The translations under genes were made by a program, and so were the position numbers. Positions 9,356 to 18,234 of a DNA stretch of 64,000 nucleotides are shown here, piece after piece; the stretch's first letter is position 1, and each line of letters begins with the position of its first letter. Below the pieces are notes generated by a model. It saw nothing but the letters and a program-made list of their open reading frames with translations, did no database searches and was not told the origin of the DNA. This stretch comes from Keguizhuia sedimenti (lineage in GTDB: Bacteria; Pseudomonadota; Gammaproteobacteria; Burkholderiales; Burkholderiaceae_D). The stretch spans positions 496,001 through 560,000 of the forward strand of contig JAUYVH010000001.1 in the NCBI GenBank assembly GCA_030715135.1, written 5' to 3'.

Positions 9356-9697
9356 ATGCTCGTTAAATTCAAATCCAAAGCGGCAGCCGATGTAGTCATG
9401 TATGAAGAACATGCCAAATTAATCCTCGACTTGCTAGGCAAGGATACCAAGCAGGGCATCATTACTGCCGAGCAAGCCGGCCGGGCTATTGCCGCAATCG
9501 AAACCGAGATCGAGCGTCTCAATCGGCTCGCCGCAGAAGAGGCAAAACAAAACGGAATAGAACAGGACGACGCCTATGACGATCTCGAGCAAACGGGGCA
9601 GGCGCCGGTAGTAAAGTTTTCCACGCGCGCCTATCCTTTACTGGAAATGCTGCGTGCCGCCGATAAAAACAAGCAGCCGGTAGTCTGGGGCGTATAA
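9356..9697 (+). CDS. DUF1840 family protein
   Basis: A 113-residue cytoplasmic protein of the betaproteobacterial DUF1840 family. The N-terminal part (LVKFKSKAAADVVMYEEHAK) and the C-terminal VKFSTRAYPLLEMLRAA segment are the recognisable blocks, separated by a charged region rich in Glu and Ala. Function unknown in the family. The start is preceded by an AACGGAGAA ribosome-binding site. It precedes rsmB by 136 bases on the same strand. Confidence 0.85.
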   Translation: MLVKFKSKAAADVVMYEEHAKLILDLLGKDTKQGIITAEQAGRAIAAIETEIERLNRLAAEEAKQNGIEQDDAYDDLEQTGQAPVVKFSTRAYPLLEMLRAADKNKQPVVWGV

Positions 9698-9833
9698 AAG
9701 AAGCGGTGTTTTCAGTACATCGCCTTGGCGCTACGGCTTTTCCTTGTTCACCAACGCTGGGCTTAAACATCCGGGCGCATGTCCGCCACCTTTTCCATGG
9801 CGCTAAAAGGGCGCCCGACTTATTATTTCTAAC

Positions 9834-11141
9834 GTGGCAAAAACCTTCGCACACATCAAACCCGATTCGCTGGCATTCAGCCTGCTGGGCGCGGCACATG
9901 CCATTGCACAGGTGCGCGGCGGCACCGCCTTGCCGCAAGCACTCTCGCAAGTTTTTACGCTTACCTCGGCTTCGCCCCAGGCACGCGGTGCCATGCAAGA
10001 CATTGCTTATCGGTCCATGCGGCTGCGTGGGAAAACGGATGCCCTCATCGGACTATTGGCGCAAAAGCCGCCGCAACCGCCTTTGCTTCATGGCCTGCTT
10101 GGCGCTGCACTGGGATTGATTGTTGCCGGCGATGATCGCTATGATGAATTCACCGTGGTAGATCAGGCTGTCGCGGCAACAGCGGCTGACCGAAAGATTG
10201 CGCACGCCAAAGGCATGGTCAATGCCGTGCTGCGCCGCTTTCTGCGTGAACGCCCGATGCTGGAACAGCGGGTCGCGCAGAGGATTGAAGCGGTCTGGAA
10301 TTATCCGGCGTGGTGGATTGAAGAGACAAAGTCCAGTTACCCCGACGCCTGGGAATCGATCCTGAAAACCGGCAATCTTGCACCGCCGCTGACCTTGCGC
10401 GTCAATCAGCGCAAGACCGAATTGGACGCATACCTGAAGCGATTGCACGAAGCCGGCATCCAGGCCGTGCGGGTCGGTCCGCAAGCGGTACGCCTGGCAC
10501 GACCGGTGCCGGTACAGCAGATCCCCGGATTTGAAGAGGGCATGGTCTCGGTACAGGATGCAGCGGCGCAACTCGCCGCGCCGCTGCTTGATCTTGCCCC
10601 GGGCATGCGCGTACTGGACGCGTGCGCGGCGCCTGGCGGGAAAACTGGTCATCTGCTGGAATGCTGCGATGTGGATCTCATGGCAATTGACCGCGACCCG
10701 GCCCGCCTGGAACGCATACGGCAAAATTTGGATCGATTGCAACTGCACGCCTCGCTTAAAGCTGGGGATGCGAGCACTGCAGACTGGTGGCACGGCGTAG
10801 CATTCGACCGCATCCTGGCCGATGTGCCGTGCACAGCCTCCGGTATTGTCAGGCGGCATCCGGATATCCGGTGGCTGCGCCGGCCCGAAGACGCGGCCCA
10901 GCTTGCCGCCCAGTCCGCCCGGATTCTCGACAATCTATGGACCATGCTCCGACCCGGAGGCAAGCTGTTATTGGTTACCTGCTCCATCTGGCCGCTGGAA
11001 TCGGCCATGCAGGCGCAAAGTTTTACCGAGCGCCATCAGGCAATCCGCTTGCCCGCCCCGGGCCAACTGTTGCCGACACAACAAGAACGCGATGATCACG
11101 ATGGGCTGTTTTATGCGCTATTCCAAAAGCCGCCAGTTTGA
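9834..11141 (+). CDS. rsmB: 16S rRNA (cytosine-967-C5)-methyltransferase
   Basis: A 435-residue RsmB/Sun protein that methylates C967 of 16S rRNA with S-adenosylmethionine. An N-terminal NusB-like RNA-binding domain (about residues 10-150) is followed by the Rossmann methyltransferase domain, with motif I LDACAAPGGKTGHLLE, motif IV LADVPCTASG (Pro-Cys) and motif VI VTCSIWPLE (the catalytic-site Cys). The start is GTG at 9834. It heads a run of co-directional genes (DUF4390, ntrY, ntrX), a common order in this group of bacteria. Confidence 0.95.
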   Translation: MAKTFAHIKPDSLAFSLLGAAHAIAQVRGGTALPQALSQVFTLTSASPQARGAMQDIAYRSMRLRGKTDALIGLLAQKPPQPPLLHGLLGAALGLIVAGDDRYDEFTVVDQAVAATAADRKIAHAKGMVNAVLRRFLRERPMLEQRVAQRIEAVWNYPAWWIEETKSSYPDAWESILKTGNLAPPLTLRVNQRKTELDAYLKRLHEAGIQAVRVGPQAVRLARPVPVQQIPGFEEGMVSVQDAAAQLAAPLLDLAPGMRVLDACAAPGGKTGHLLECCDVDLMAIDRDPARLERIRQNLDRLQLHASLKAGDASTADWWHGVAFDRILADVPCTASGIVRRHPDIRWLRRPEDAAQLAAQSARILDNLWTMLRPGGKLLLVTCSIWPLESAMQAQSFTERHQAIRLPAPGQLLPTQQERDDHDGLFYALFQKPPV

Positions 11142-11187
11142 TACTATTCATTGGTCGCTTTCGGCAAATCAATGTTTGCATGCATCT

Positions 11188-11772
11188 GTGATTCAACGAT
11201 TGTTCTCGGTACGCTCCCTGCTGGTGATCTGCGCGCTTGCCTTATTGCAAGTGCTCGCTCAGCCGTTGGCGCATGCGGACGAGGTTGAAATCCTTCAGGC
11301 CAGAGTGGAATCCAGTGATGAAGGTTACCGTCTTTCTGCCACATTCGATCTTGATTTGAACCGCGAACTTGAAGATGCAATCATGCGCGGCATTCCGCTG
11401 TATTTCACGACCGAGGTCCAGGTCGTCCGGCCGCGCCGCTACTGGTTTGATGAAACCACGCTCACGACCTCGCAAACCATCAAGGTTTCCCACAACGTCC
11501 TGACCCGCCAATACCGCGCCGCCATTGACGGCGGCCTGCACCGAAACTTCAATACGCTGGATGAAGCGCTTTCCATGGTGCGCAATCCGGGCCGCTGGCT
11601 GATCGCCGAAAAAGGGATGCTGAAACCAGGAGAGACTTACCACGCGTTCGTGCGCATGGGCCTGGATATAGCCCAGTTGCCCAAGCCGTTTCAGGTCAAT
11701 GCCTTGAATAACAGCGACTGGCGCGTGTCGTCGGACTGGAAACAACTGACTTTCAAGGCTGACGCACAGTGA
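11188..11772 (+). CDS. DUF4390 domain-containing exported protein
   Basis: About 194 residues: a signal peptide ending near AHA (mature part begins DEVEILQAR), then the DUF4390 domain with beta-rich segments such as YFTTEVQVVRPRRYWFDE. Function unknown, but in betaproteobacteria the gene regularly lies between rsmB and ntrY, which suggests a periplasmic partner of that kinase (inference). The start is uncertain. GTG at 11188 gives a clean signal peptide; an in-frame ATG at 11113 overlaps the end of rsmB and would add 25 hydrophilic residues. The stop overlaps the GTG start of ntrY. Confidence 0.82.
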   Translation: MIQRLFSVRSLLVICALALLQVLAQPLAHADEVEILQARVESSDEGYRLSATFDLDLNRELEDAIMRGIPLYFTTEVQVVRPRRYWFDETTLTTSQTIKVSHNVLTRQYRAAIDGGLHRNFNTLDEALSMVRNPGRWLIAEKGMLKPGETYHAFVRMGLDIAQLPKPFQVNALNNSDWRVSSDWKQLTFKADAQ

Positions 11773-14084
11773 CGCGCATCGTACGGTATTTTCTGATTGT
11801 CGGGGGAGCAATGGCCAGCATCGTGCTGTTCCTGCTCGCTTCCGCGGCCGAGAATTCCGCCTTCTTCGATCAGCACTATCCCTGGCTGCTGGGCTTGAAT
11901 GCCTTGATTGCCGTGTCCTTGTTGACGCTGGTTGTCCTGTTGCTAACACGTCTGTACAAGCGTTACAAACGAGGCAAGTTCGGTTCGCGGCTCATGGCGC
12001 GCCTGGTATTGCTGTTTGCCATGGTCGGCATCCTGCCCGGCACCATTATTTATCTGGTATCGGTCCAGTTCGTATCGCGCTCCATCGAATCCTGGTTTGA
12101 TGTACGCGTCGAATCCGCGCTGGAATCCGGCTTGAACCTGGGACGTACGGCGCTGGATTCCTCTCTGGCAGATCTGAACGCCAAGGCGCGCAGCATGGCG
12201 CTCGAATTGTCCGATCTTTCGGAATCGGAGCAGATTACCCAACTGTCCCGGTTGCGCGACCAGAGCCAGATGCAGGAAGCCCTGATCGTCACGGCCAGTG
12301 GACGTATCCTGGCAAGCGTAGGCGGAACCATCGGCAATCTGGTGCCCGACCTTCCCAATGCCGCCATGCTGCAGCAGGCACGGGTGACGCGCAGCTTCGC
12401 CACCATCGAAAGCATTTCGGATGGGGAAAAAAATGGCGTGCTCTCGCGCCCTTCCAGCGAGGGAACAAGCAAGACGTCCGGATATAACGATGCCACGAAC
12501 CTGCGCATGCGCATAGTCGTCGCCATCCCCAAATCGGGCAACGGCATGAGCCTGCAGAACGATGCCCACTTCCTGCAGCTGCTGCAACCGGTTCCATCCC
12601 AGTTAGCGAGCCATGCGGAAGCCTTGCGCACAGCCTATAGCGAATATCAGGAGCGCGCCGTCGCGCGAACCGGGCTGCGCAAAATCTATATCGTCACACT
12701 GACCCTGACGCTGTTGCTGGCGATCTTCGGCGCGATCGCCAGCGCCTTCCTGATCGCCAGCAATCTTGCCAAACCCTTGCTGCTCTTGGCCGAAGGCACC
12801 AAGGCGGTGGCCGAAGGCAATTTCTCGCCACGCCCGATCATCGCCACGCCCGATGAGCTCGGCACGCTGACGCAATCCTTCAATACCATGACGCGCCAGT
12901 TGTACGATGCGCATCAAGCAGTCGAGAAAAACCGCACCGAACTGCAAAATGCAAAAGCCTACCTGGAGTCGGTTCTCGGCAACATGTCGGCAGGCGTGAT
13001 GGTCCTGGACGGCGAGTTCAAGCTCGTCACCTGCAACCAGTCGGTGGAACTGATTTTGCTGCACGACTGCACGTCTTACATCGGCAAGCAGCTGAACGAG
13101 ATCGCCAGTCTTGCTCCGTTTGCCGACGCCGTCATGACCGCTTTTTCACAGCAAAGCGCGCAATCGGCGGCGGGCGCCAACAAGAAACGCAGCCTGCACT
13201 GGCAAAAGCAGATCGAGATTCCTCGCCCACTTCAGGATGCCGAAACCGAAGGCAACACTGTCACCTTGCTGGTGCGCGGATCGCGCCTGCCGCTGCAAAA
13301 CGGCGTGGGTTATGTCATCGTGTTCGACGACATTTCCGACGTTATTTCAGCGCAGCGATCGATTGCCTGGGGTGAAGTTGCACGGCGCCTGGCGCATGAA
13401 ATCAAGAATCCGTTGACGCCGATTCAGCTTTCGGCAGAGCGCCTGCAAATGAAACTGGAAGGAAAGCTCGCGCCGCAGGATGCCGTTATGTTGAACAAAG
13501 GCACCTCCACCATAGTCAATCAGGTAGCCGCCATGAAGCGTATGGTGGATGATTTCCGCGATTATGCGAAGACACCGCCGGCGGTGCTGGCGCCACTCGA
13601 CTTGAACGCACTGATCGAGGAAATACTGGGTTTATATACCGGCGACGACGAGCTGGATATGATCCATGCCGACTTGAGTCCCAATCTTCCGCTGGTCATG
13701 GGAGATGCGACACAATTGCGGCAAGTCGTTCATAATCTGCTGCAAAATGCGCAGGATGCCATTCTGGAGCGTATGGACCACTCAGTACCACCGCGTATCG
13801 ATGTCAGCACGCAGGCGATTCATTACGCGGACTCGGATGGCAGCCAGCGCATCGCTATTCAGCTATCGGTACTCGACAATGGCCCCGGTTTTGCCCCTAA
13901 AATCATGGGCAGCGTGTTTGAGCCGTATGTCACCTCGAAACCGCGTGGCACGGGACTGGGCTTGGCAGTAGTCAGGAAAATTATTGAAGAGCATGGCGGG
14001 CGGATTGATATACATAATAGACAAGATGCCCAAGGCGCAGCGGTTATCATCTTATTTTTAAAGCTTGCTTCGGCAAGCGCATAG
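11769..14084 (+). CDS. ntrY: NtrY-type sensor histidine kinase
   Basis: A 771-residue membrane kinase. Hydrophobic helices lie near residues 5-27, 40-62, 79-101 and 303-330, with an extracytoplasmic region between the last two. A HAMP-like segment, a PAS-like region (GNMSAGVMVLDGEFKLVTCN), the phospho-acceptor H-box (RRLAHEIKNPLTPIQLSAE), and the N (NLLQNAQDAI), G1 (DNGPGF) and G2 (GTGLGLAVV) boxes follow. NtrY controls nitrogen, redox or envelope responses in different bacteria, so the signal here is not known. The GTG start overlaps the DUF4390 stop by 4 bases, which implies translational coupling. The partner is the regulator at 14153. Confidence 0.92.
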   Translation: MTRIVRYFLIVGGAMASIVLFLLASAAENSAFFDQHYPWLLGLNALIAVSLLTLVVLLLTRLYKRYKRGKFGSRLMARLVLLFAMVGILPGTIIYLVSVQFVSRSIESWFDVRVESALESGLNLGRTALDSSLADLNAKARSMALELSDLSESEQITQLSRLRDQSQMQEALIVTASGRILASVGGTIGNLVPDLPNAAMLQQARVTRSFATIESISDGEKNGVLSRPSSEGTSKTSGYNDATNLRMRIVVAIPKSGNGMSLQNDAHFLQLLQPVPSQLASHAEALRTAYSEYQERAVARTGLRKIYIVTLTLTLLLAIFGAIASAFLIASNLAKPLLLLAEGTKAVAEGNFSPRPIIATPDELGTLTQSFNTMTRQLYDAHQAVEKNRTELQNAKAYLESVLGNMSAGVMVLDGEFKLVTCNQSVELILLHDCTSYIGKQLNEIASLAPFADAVMTAFSQQSAQSAAGANKKRSLHWQKQIEIPRPLQDAETEGNTVTLLVRGSRLPLQNGVGYVIVFDDISDVISAQRSIAWGEVARRLAHEIKNPLTPIQLSAERLQMKLEGKLAPQDAVMLNKGTSTIVNQVAAMKRMVDDFRDYAKTPPAVLAPLDLNALIEEILGLYTGDDELDMIHADLSPNLPLVMGDATQLRQVVHNLLQNAQDAILERMDHSVPPRIDVSTQAIHYADSDGSQRIAIQLSVLDNGPGFAPKIMGSVFEPYVTSKPRGTGLGLAVVRKIIEEHGGRIDIHNRQDAQGAAVIILFLKLASASA

Positions 14085-14152
14085 AAATAATGAGCCGTTG
14101 GAAAGCATAATATTATAAGAATTAGTTGGAACCTAAAGGAAGAGGCGTTCAT

Positions 14153-14872
14153 ATGGCAAACATACTGGTGGTCGACGATGAAATGGGGATCCGTGAGCTG
14201 CTGTCGGAGATCCTGGGAGACGAAGGGCATGTCGTCACGGTCGCGGAGAATGCGCAGCAGGCACGCGAGGCACGCACAGGCGGCACGCCGGACCTGGTCT
14301 TGCTGGATATCTGGATGCCCGATACCGACGGCGTGACGCTATTGAAAGAGTGGCAACGCGACGGCCTGCTTACCATGCCGGTCATCATGATGTCCGGTCA
14401 TGCAACCATCGATACCGCCGTGGAGGCTACCCGGATTGGCGCGCTGAACTTTCTGGAAAAGCCGATCGCCCTGCAAAAATTGCTGAAAGCCGTACAGCAA
14501 GGCCTGACCCGCGGGCAGGAAATCGTGCGCAGCGCCATGTTCCACGCACATGCCCGCCCGATGCACACGGCTGCCGAGCCCGCGGCCATGCATGCAATGG
14601 CTTCGGTCGCATCCATGCCCACCGCGGTCAATCATCCTGCAATGCCGTCCGCCATGCCGCAGGCCGAACACATATTCAGTGTGTCGTTCGACATGCCCCT
14701 GCGTGAAGCACGCGATGCGTTTGAACGTGCCTACTTCGAATACCATCTCGTGCGTGAAAGCGGCAGCATGACGCGCGTAGCCGAACGTACGGGACTGGAG
14801 CGCACGCATCTCTACCGGAAACTGAAGCAACTGGGCGTGGAGCCGGGAAAATTATTCAAAAAAGGCGGATGA
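14153..14872 (+). CDS. ntrX: NtrX-like response regulator, receiver plus Fis-type HTH without AAA+ domain
   Basis: A 239-residue regulator. The receiver domain (residues 1-120) has ILVVDDE acidic residues, the phospho-acceptor in LVLLDIWMPD, and LEKP Lys. A Met/Ala/His-rich linker (about 130-175) leads to a Fis-type helix-turn-helix (VAERTGLERTHLYRKLKQLG). Full NtrX proteins are about 450 residues with a sigma54-interacting AAA+ domain in the middle; that domain is absent here, with no frameshift visible. The ATG at 14153 follows AAGGAAGAGG; an earlier in-frame ATG at 14126 is less likely. The protein probably acts on sigma70 promoters. The stop overlaps the next start (ATGA). Confidence 0.9.
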   Translation: MANILVVDDEMGIRELLSEILGDEGHVVTVAENAQQAREARTGGTPDLVLLDIWMPDTDGVTLLKEWQRDGLLTMPVIMMSGHATIDTAVEATRIGALNFLEKPIALQKLLKAVQQGLTRGQEIVRSAMFHAHARPMHTAAEPAAMHAMASVASMPTAVNHPAMPSAMPQAEHIFSVSFDMPLREARDAFERAYFEYHLVRESGSMTRVAERTGLERTHLYRKLKQLGVEPGKLFKKGG

Positions 14873-15228
14873 CTCCCGTCACTCTGGTTCTCGGCTCGTC
14901 CGGCATACAACGGGAAAAAACCATTGCGAATCTTGTGGATCCCGCATGCCCGACTGTCGTGCTTCTGGAAGGATTTCCTGACGGGAAAGCGGTTCTGGAG
15001 AATGCAGGAAACAGTTCCACACTGAAAATTATCCGTGTTGCTGCCGGATGTATGTGTTGCACAGGCAACCTGGTCCTGAAAGTAACGCTCAACCGCATTC
15101 TGCGCGACCCGCCCAAGCAGATTTTCCTAAGCGTCGCCGACGCTTCCCATATTGAAAAGCTTCATCATTTCCTCACGTCACCTCCTTACGACAAGCTGCT
15201 TTTCCTTACCAAGGATTGCCGCACATGA
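14869..15228 (+). CDS. Small protein with a CobW-like GCxCC motif
   Basis: A 119-residue protein of unknown function. It begins TLVLGSSGIQREKTI, which resembles a decayed P-loop, and has AAGCMCCTGNLVLKVTLNRIL at residues 58-78. GCxCC is the metal-binding signature of COG0523/CobW GTPases, where it follows the P-loop at a similar spacing. The rest of a CobW protein (Walker B, NKxD, C-terminal domain) is missing, so it may be a minimal metal-binding derivative. The start overlaps the ntrX stop (ATGA), suggesting translational coupling to the two-component operon. Confidence 0.7.
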   Translation: MTPVTLVLGSSGIQREKTIANLVDPACPTVVLLEGFPDGKAVLENAGNSSTLKIIRVAAGCMCCTGNLVLKVTLNRILRDPPKQIFLSVADASHIEKLHHFLTSPPYDKLLFLTKDCRT

Positions 15229-15364
15229 AATTGGCTGAGGCAGCTCAATGAAATCCCATTCAATATCGCGAATTCTTTAAATACTTCATCTTGAAAAGAG
15301 CCGCGATAAGCATCATGTGCTATGTTAAGAATGACGGCCTAACGTCTTCATCCAAGGAGCGCAC

Positions 15365-15622
15365 ATGAATCTTATCTATAACAGCGATCAATATAGCGTG
15401 GTGGAATTTTTAGCTGACGATGACCGTGAAGCCCTGCGTTTTGGCGGATATGAGATTATGGACAAATCTGTCAAAAAGGAAATTTTCATCGGGGGGACCT
15501 TAGCTGAAGCGTTCCGCAGGAATGTAGAGGACTTAATTGCTACGGAGCCAAGCGTCGAGGAAATCGATGACTTCCTGGCCAATTACGATGCTCTCATGAG
15601 CCAGCCTGTTGTATTACACTAA
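15365..15622 (+). CDS. DUF3567 family protein
   Basis: An 85-residue acidic cytoplasmic protein matching the Burkholderiales DUF3567 family in length and blocks: an N-terminal MNLIYNSDQYSVVEF, a central GGYEIMDKSVKKEIFIGG, and a C-terminal SVEEIDDFLANYDALM with PVVLH at the very end. Family function unknown. An AAGGAG site precedes the start and a hairpin terminator follows the stop. Confidence 0.88.
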   Translation: MNLIYNSDQYSVVEFLADDDREALRFGGYEIMDKSVKKEIFIGGTLAEAFRRNVEDLIATEPSVEEIDDFLANYDALMSQPVVLH

Positions 15623-15937
15623 ATCTATAAATAGAAATATTTTGCCATTGCAGCCATCTTCCTGATGGCTGCATTCCTTCCAAACGCTTCTTCGCCTGTT
15701 TCCTCACCTTCGGTATTTTTGCATCACAAGCCGCTCTGCCCTGACCATTCCGGTTAAAAGATTTTATTTTTCCTCATAAGCCGCTGAAACGTACAAGACA
15801 TTTTTTCGAATCAAACCGATAAATGTCAGCGATTAGCATGCCAGGTTCTGCGCATTGGCCCATCATGTTGCCAGTATCTCGGCAAGCGTGATACCGTATT
15901 TAAACCTCCTTAACTAAACTAATTAAATCCGCAATCC
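15623..15937. other. Intergenic region
   Basis: Apart from the hairpin at 15649-15673, this 315-base region shows no coding or RNA signal that I can support. Its right part should carry the promoter of the amidotransferase gene. Confidence 0.35.
15649..15673 (+). terminator. Hairpin terminator after the DUF3567 gene
   Basis: A 10-bp perfect stem TGCAGCCATC/GATGGCTGCA with a 5-base loop, followed by a T-containing stretch (TTCCTTCC). The weak T run lowers certainty. Confidence 0.6.
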
Positions 15938-16705
15938 ATGTGCCAGCTGCTTGGGATGAACTGCAACGTTCCCACCGACATTATTTTCAGCTTTACCGGT
16001 TTTGCCACGCGTGGCGGCCGTACGGATCACCACAACGACGGTTGGGGCATCGCATTTTTCGAAGGCAACGGCGTGCGGCATTTCGTCGATTACCAGGCAG
16101 CGGTGGCTTCTCCGATCGCGGATTTGATCAAGAGCTGTCCGATTAAATCCAAGAACGTGATTTCGCACATCAGGAAAGCGACGCAAGGAAGGGTCGCGCT
16201 GGAAAACTGCCATCCTTTCGTGCGCGAACTGTGGGGACGCTATTGGGTATTTGCCCACAACGGCGACCTGAAAAATTTCATGCCGACGCTCGACGGTCCC
16301 TACCGCCCGGTCGGCACCACCGACAGCGAGTGGGCCTTCTGCTATCTGCTGCAGCAATTACGCAAGCGCTTCGGAGACCGCCTGCCGGTACTGGCGGAAT
16401 TGACTCCGGCATTGCAGGAACTGACCGAGGAAATCGCTTCCCACGGGGTATTCAACATGATGTTGTCCGATGGCTCCGCGCTGTTTGCGCATTGCGCCAC
16501 CAATCTGCATTACATCGTGCGGCAATATCCTTTTGCAGAAGCGCATCTGTCGGACGAGGACCTCAGTGTTGATTTTTCGCAGGTCACCACACCGAACGAC
16601 CGGGTCGCCGTTATCGTGACCGAGCCGCTGACCGCCAATGAAGTGTGGACGCAATTCAAGCCCGGAGAACTGAAAGTCTTTGTCGACGGCATGCCGATCG
16701 AATAA
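15938..16705 (+). CDS. Class II glutamine amidotransferase (YafJ-like)
   Basis: A 255-residue Ntn-hydrolase-type glutaminase domain. Cys2 (MCQLLGMN) is the expected N-terminal nucleophile after Met removal. HHNDGWGIAFFE, SHIRKATQG and FAHNGDL are the other class II amidotransferase blocks that bind glutamine. No synthetase domain is attached, as in E. coli YafJ, so the acceptor of the released ammonia is unknown. The gene is monocistronic as far as can be seen and converges with the polyketide operon, 3 bases separating the two stops. Confidence 0.9.
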   Translation: MCQLLGMNCNVPTDIIFSFTGFATRGGRTDHHNDGWGIAFFEGNGVRHFVDYQAAVASPIADLIKSCPIKSKNVISHIRKATQGRVALENCHPFVRELWGRYWVFAHNGDLKNFMPTLDGPYRPVGTTDSEWAFCYLLQQLRKRFGDRLPVLAELTPALQELTEEIASHGVFNMMLSDGSALFAHCATNLHYIVRQYPFAEAHLSDEDLSVDFSQVTTPNDRVAVIVTEPLTANEVWTQFKPGELKVFVDGMPIE

Positions 16706-16708
16706 TGC

Positions 16709-17941
16709 TCACGCGAGGGCCCGGGCGATCAGCACCGCGTTGGTACCGCCGAAAGCAAAGGAATTGGACATCACCGTATTGAGGCGGCACCCCGGCCGCG
16801 CCTGCAGCGGCACATAATCGAGATCGCACTCCGGATCCGGCTCATCCAGATGCAGGGTCGGCGGAATAATGCCTTTTTCCATCGCCAGGATGGAAGCCGC
16901 CAGCTCCATCGCTCCGGCGGCTCCCAGCAAATGCCCGTGGGCCGCCTTGGTGGAACTCACCGGGATCTCGAAAGCATGCGCACCGAAGACTTCCCTGATT
17001 GCCGCCGTTTCCACCGGATCATTGGCAAGAGTGCCGGTGCCATGCGCATTGATGTAGTCCACTGCACCGTGCGAAATATCCGCCGATGCAAGTGCTCGCC
17101 GCATTGCATGTGCCTGGCCGGCCACTGTCGGACGGGTGAGATGCGCGCAATCGGTATAGAGTCCGTAGCCACTCACCTCTGCATGGATTGGCGCACCGCG
17201 GCGCAGTGCACGTTCCATCTCTTCCAGCACCAGGACTGCCGCGCCTTCGCCAAGCACCAGTCCACTCCGTTTCTTGTCAAACGGCTTGCAGGAAGCGGCA
17301 GGATTTTTCGTGTCCTCGCTTGCCAGGGTACGCAGCGCTTCCCATGCTTTCAGCGTGCCGAAGGAAAGCGGCGCTTCACTGCCGCCGGCAAGCATGATAT
17401 CCGCCTCGCCGATCCTGATTTTGGACCATGCTTCGCCGATGGCGACAGCCGACGAGGAACAGGCGGTGGAATAGGTGAGATTCGGCCCGGCCAGTTCGTA
17501 TTCATTGGCGATCCAGGATGCCGCGGCATTGACCATGGCCATTAACACCGTAAAAGGCTTGAGCCGGTCGGAGCCTTCTTCATAAAGAATCCCGTAGCCT
17601 TCATCCATCGTCTGCGCGCCGCCCATGCCGGTGCCGATTGCAACGCCGATGCGGCCACTTTCTTCACCAGTCACTCTTAAACCGGATTCATCGATCGCCT
17701 GCCGCGCAGCGATCAGCGCAAACTGGCTGACCCGGTCGAGCATGCGCAACCTGGGCGCCTCGAAATATTCGCCGGCCTCAAAATCAATACATGCGGCGAT
17801 TGGTGCGGCAAGACGACTGGAAAACGCCTGTTCCAGCCTGCGTACTCCCGATGCACCAGCGACCAGTTGTTCGAAGAATGCCTGGCCGCTTAGCCCAAGC
17901 GGAGAAACCACTCCGATACCGGTGACAACCACTCGTCTCAC
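16709..17941 (-). CDS. Beta-ketoacyl-ACP synthase (FabF-like), type III PKS operon
   Basis: A 410-residue ketosynthase of the thiolase fold. The catalytic triad is visible: Cys161 in STACSSS, His300 in NAHGTGT and His335 in AAHGHLLG; the C-terminal SNSFAFGGTNA loop is also present. It is the last gene of a tight minus-strand operon and overlaps the stop of the acyl carrier protein by 4 bases. A FabF-type enzyme beside a dedicated carrier protein and a type III PKS is likely to build or select the acyl starter (inference). It is not the housekeeping fabF, which normally sits in the fab cluster. Confidence 0.9.
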   Translation of the reverse strand: MRRVVVTGIGVVSPLGLSGQAFFEQLVAGASGVRRLEQAFSSRLAAPIAACIDFEAGEYFEAPRLRMLDRVSQFALIAARQAIDESGLRVTGEESGRIGVAIGTGMGGAQTMDEGYGILYEEGSDRLKPFTVLMAMVNAAASWIANEYELAGPNLTYSTACSSSAVAIGEAWSKIRIGEADIMLAGGSEAPLSFGTLKAWEALRTLASEDTKNPAASCKPFDKKRSGLVLGEGAAVLVLEEMERALRRGAPIHAEVSGYGLYTDCAHLTRPTVAGQAHAMRRALASADISHGAVDYINAHGTGTLANDPVETAAIREVFGAHAFEIPVSSTKAAHGHLLGAAGAMELAASILAMEKGIIPPTLHLDEPDPECDLDYVPLQARPGCRLNTVMSNSFAFGGTNAVLIARALA

Positions 17942-18234
17942 GGCACGGCTCGCTGCGGATTCTGCGCAGCGACGGCGCTCTTGCCGGGAACGGCGGAGGA
18001 GCCATTTGCAGACAGCAGTTCATCGATGTAATCCACCAGGTCCCCGACTGTTTGCATGCTTCGCTTGTCGTTTGGCACGCTGATGCCGAATTCATCCTCG
18101 ATGGCAAAGAACAATTCCATGACCCCGAGCGAATCGATGTCGAGCTGTTCCAGTTTAGCGCTCGGCGTGATGGATTCTTTCTGCAGCGGATAATGCGCCA
18201 TTAATATCTTTTGCAATCTTTCCAGTGTGCTCAT
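17938..18234 (-). CDS. Acyl carrier protein, type III PKS operon
   Basis: A 98-residue carrier protein with the phosphopantetheine attachment Ser35 in the motif LDIDSLGVME. The length exceeds that of the housekeeping ACP because of an Ala/Pro/Gly-rich tail after about residue 77. The start overlaps the flavoprotein stop and the end overlaps the ketosynthase start, so all three are translationally coupled. It presumably carries the acyl chain passed between the ketosynthase and the type III PKS. Confidence 0.9.
   Translation of the reverse strand: MSTLERLQKILMAHYPLQKESITPSAKLEQLDIDSLGVMELFFAIEDEFGISVPNDKRSMQTVGDLVDYIDELLSANGSSAVPGKSAVAAQNPQRAVP

Noticed and set aside
10053..10859. 268-codon minus-strand open frame
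   Set aside because: Antisense to rsmB, whose motifs are complete.
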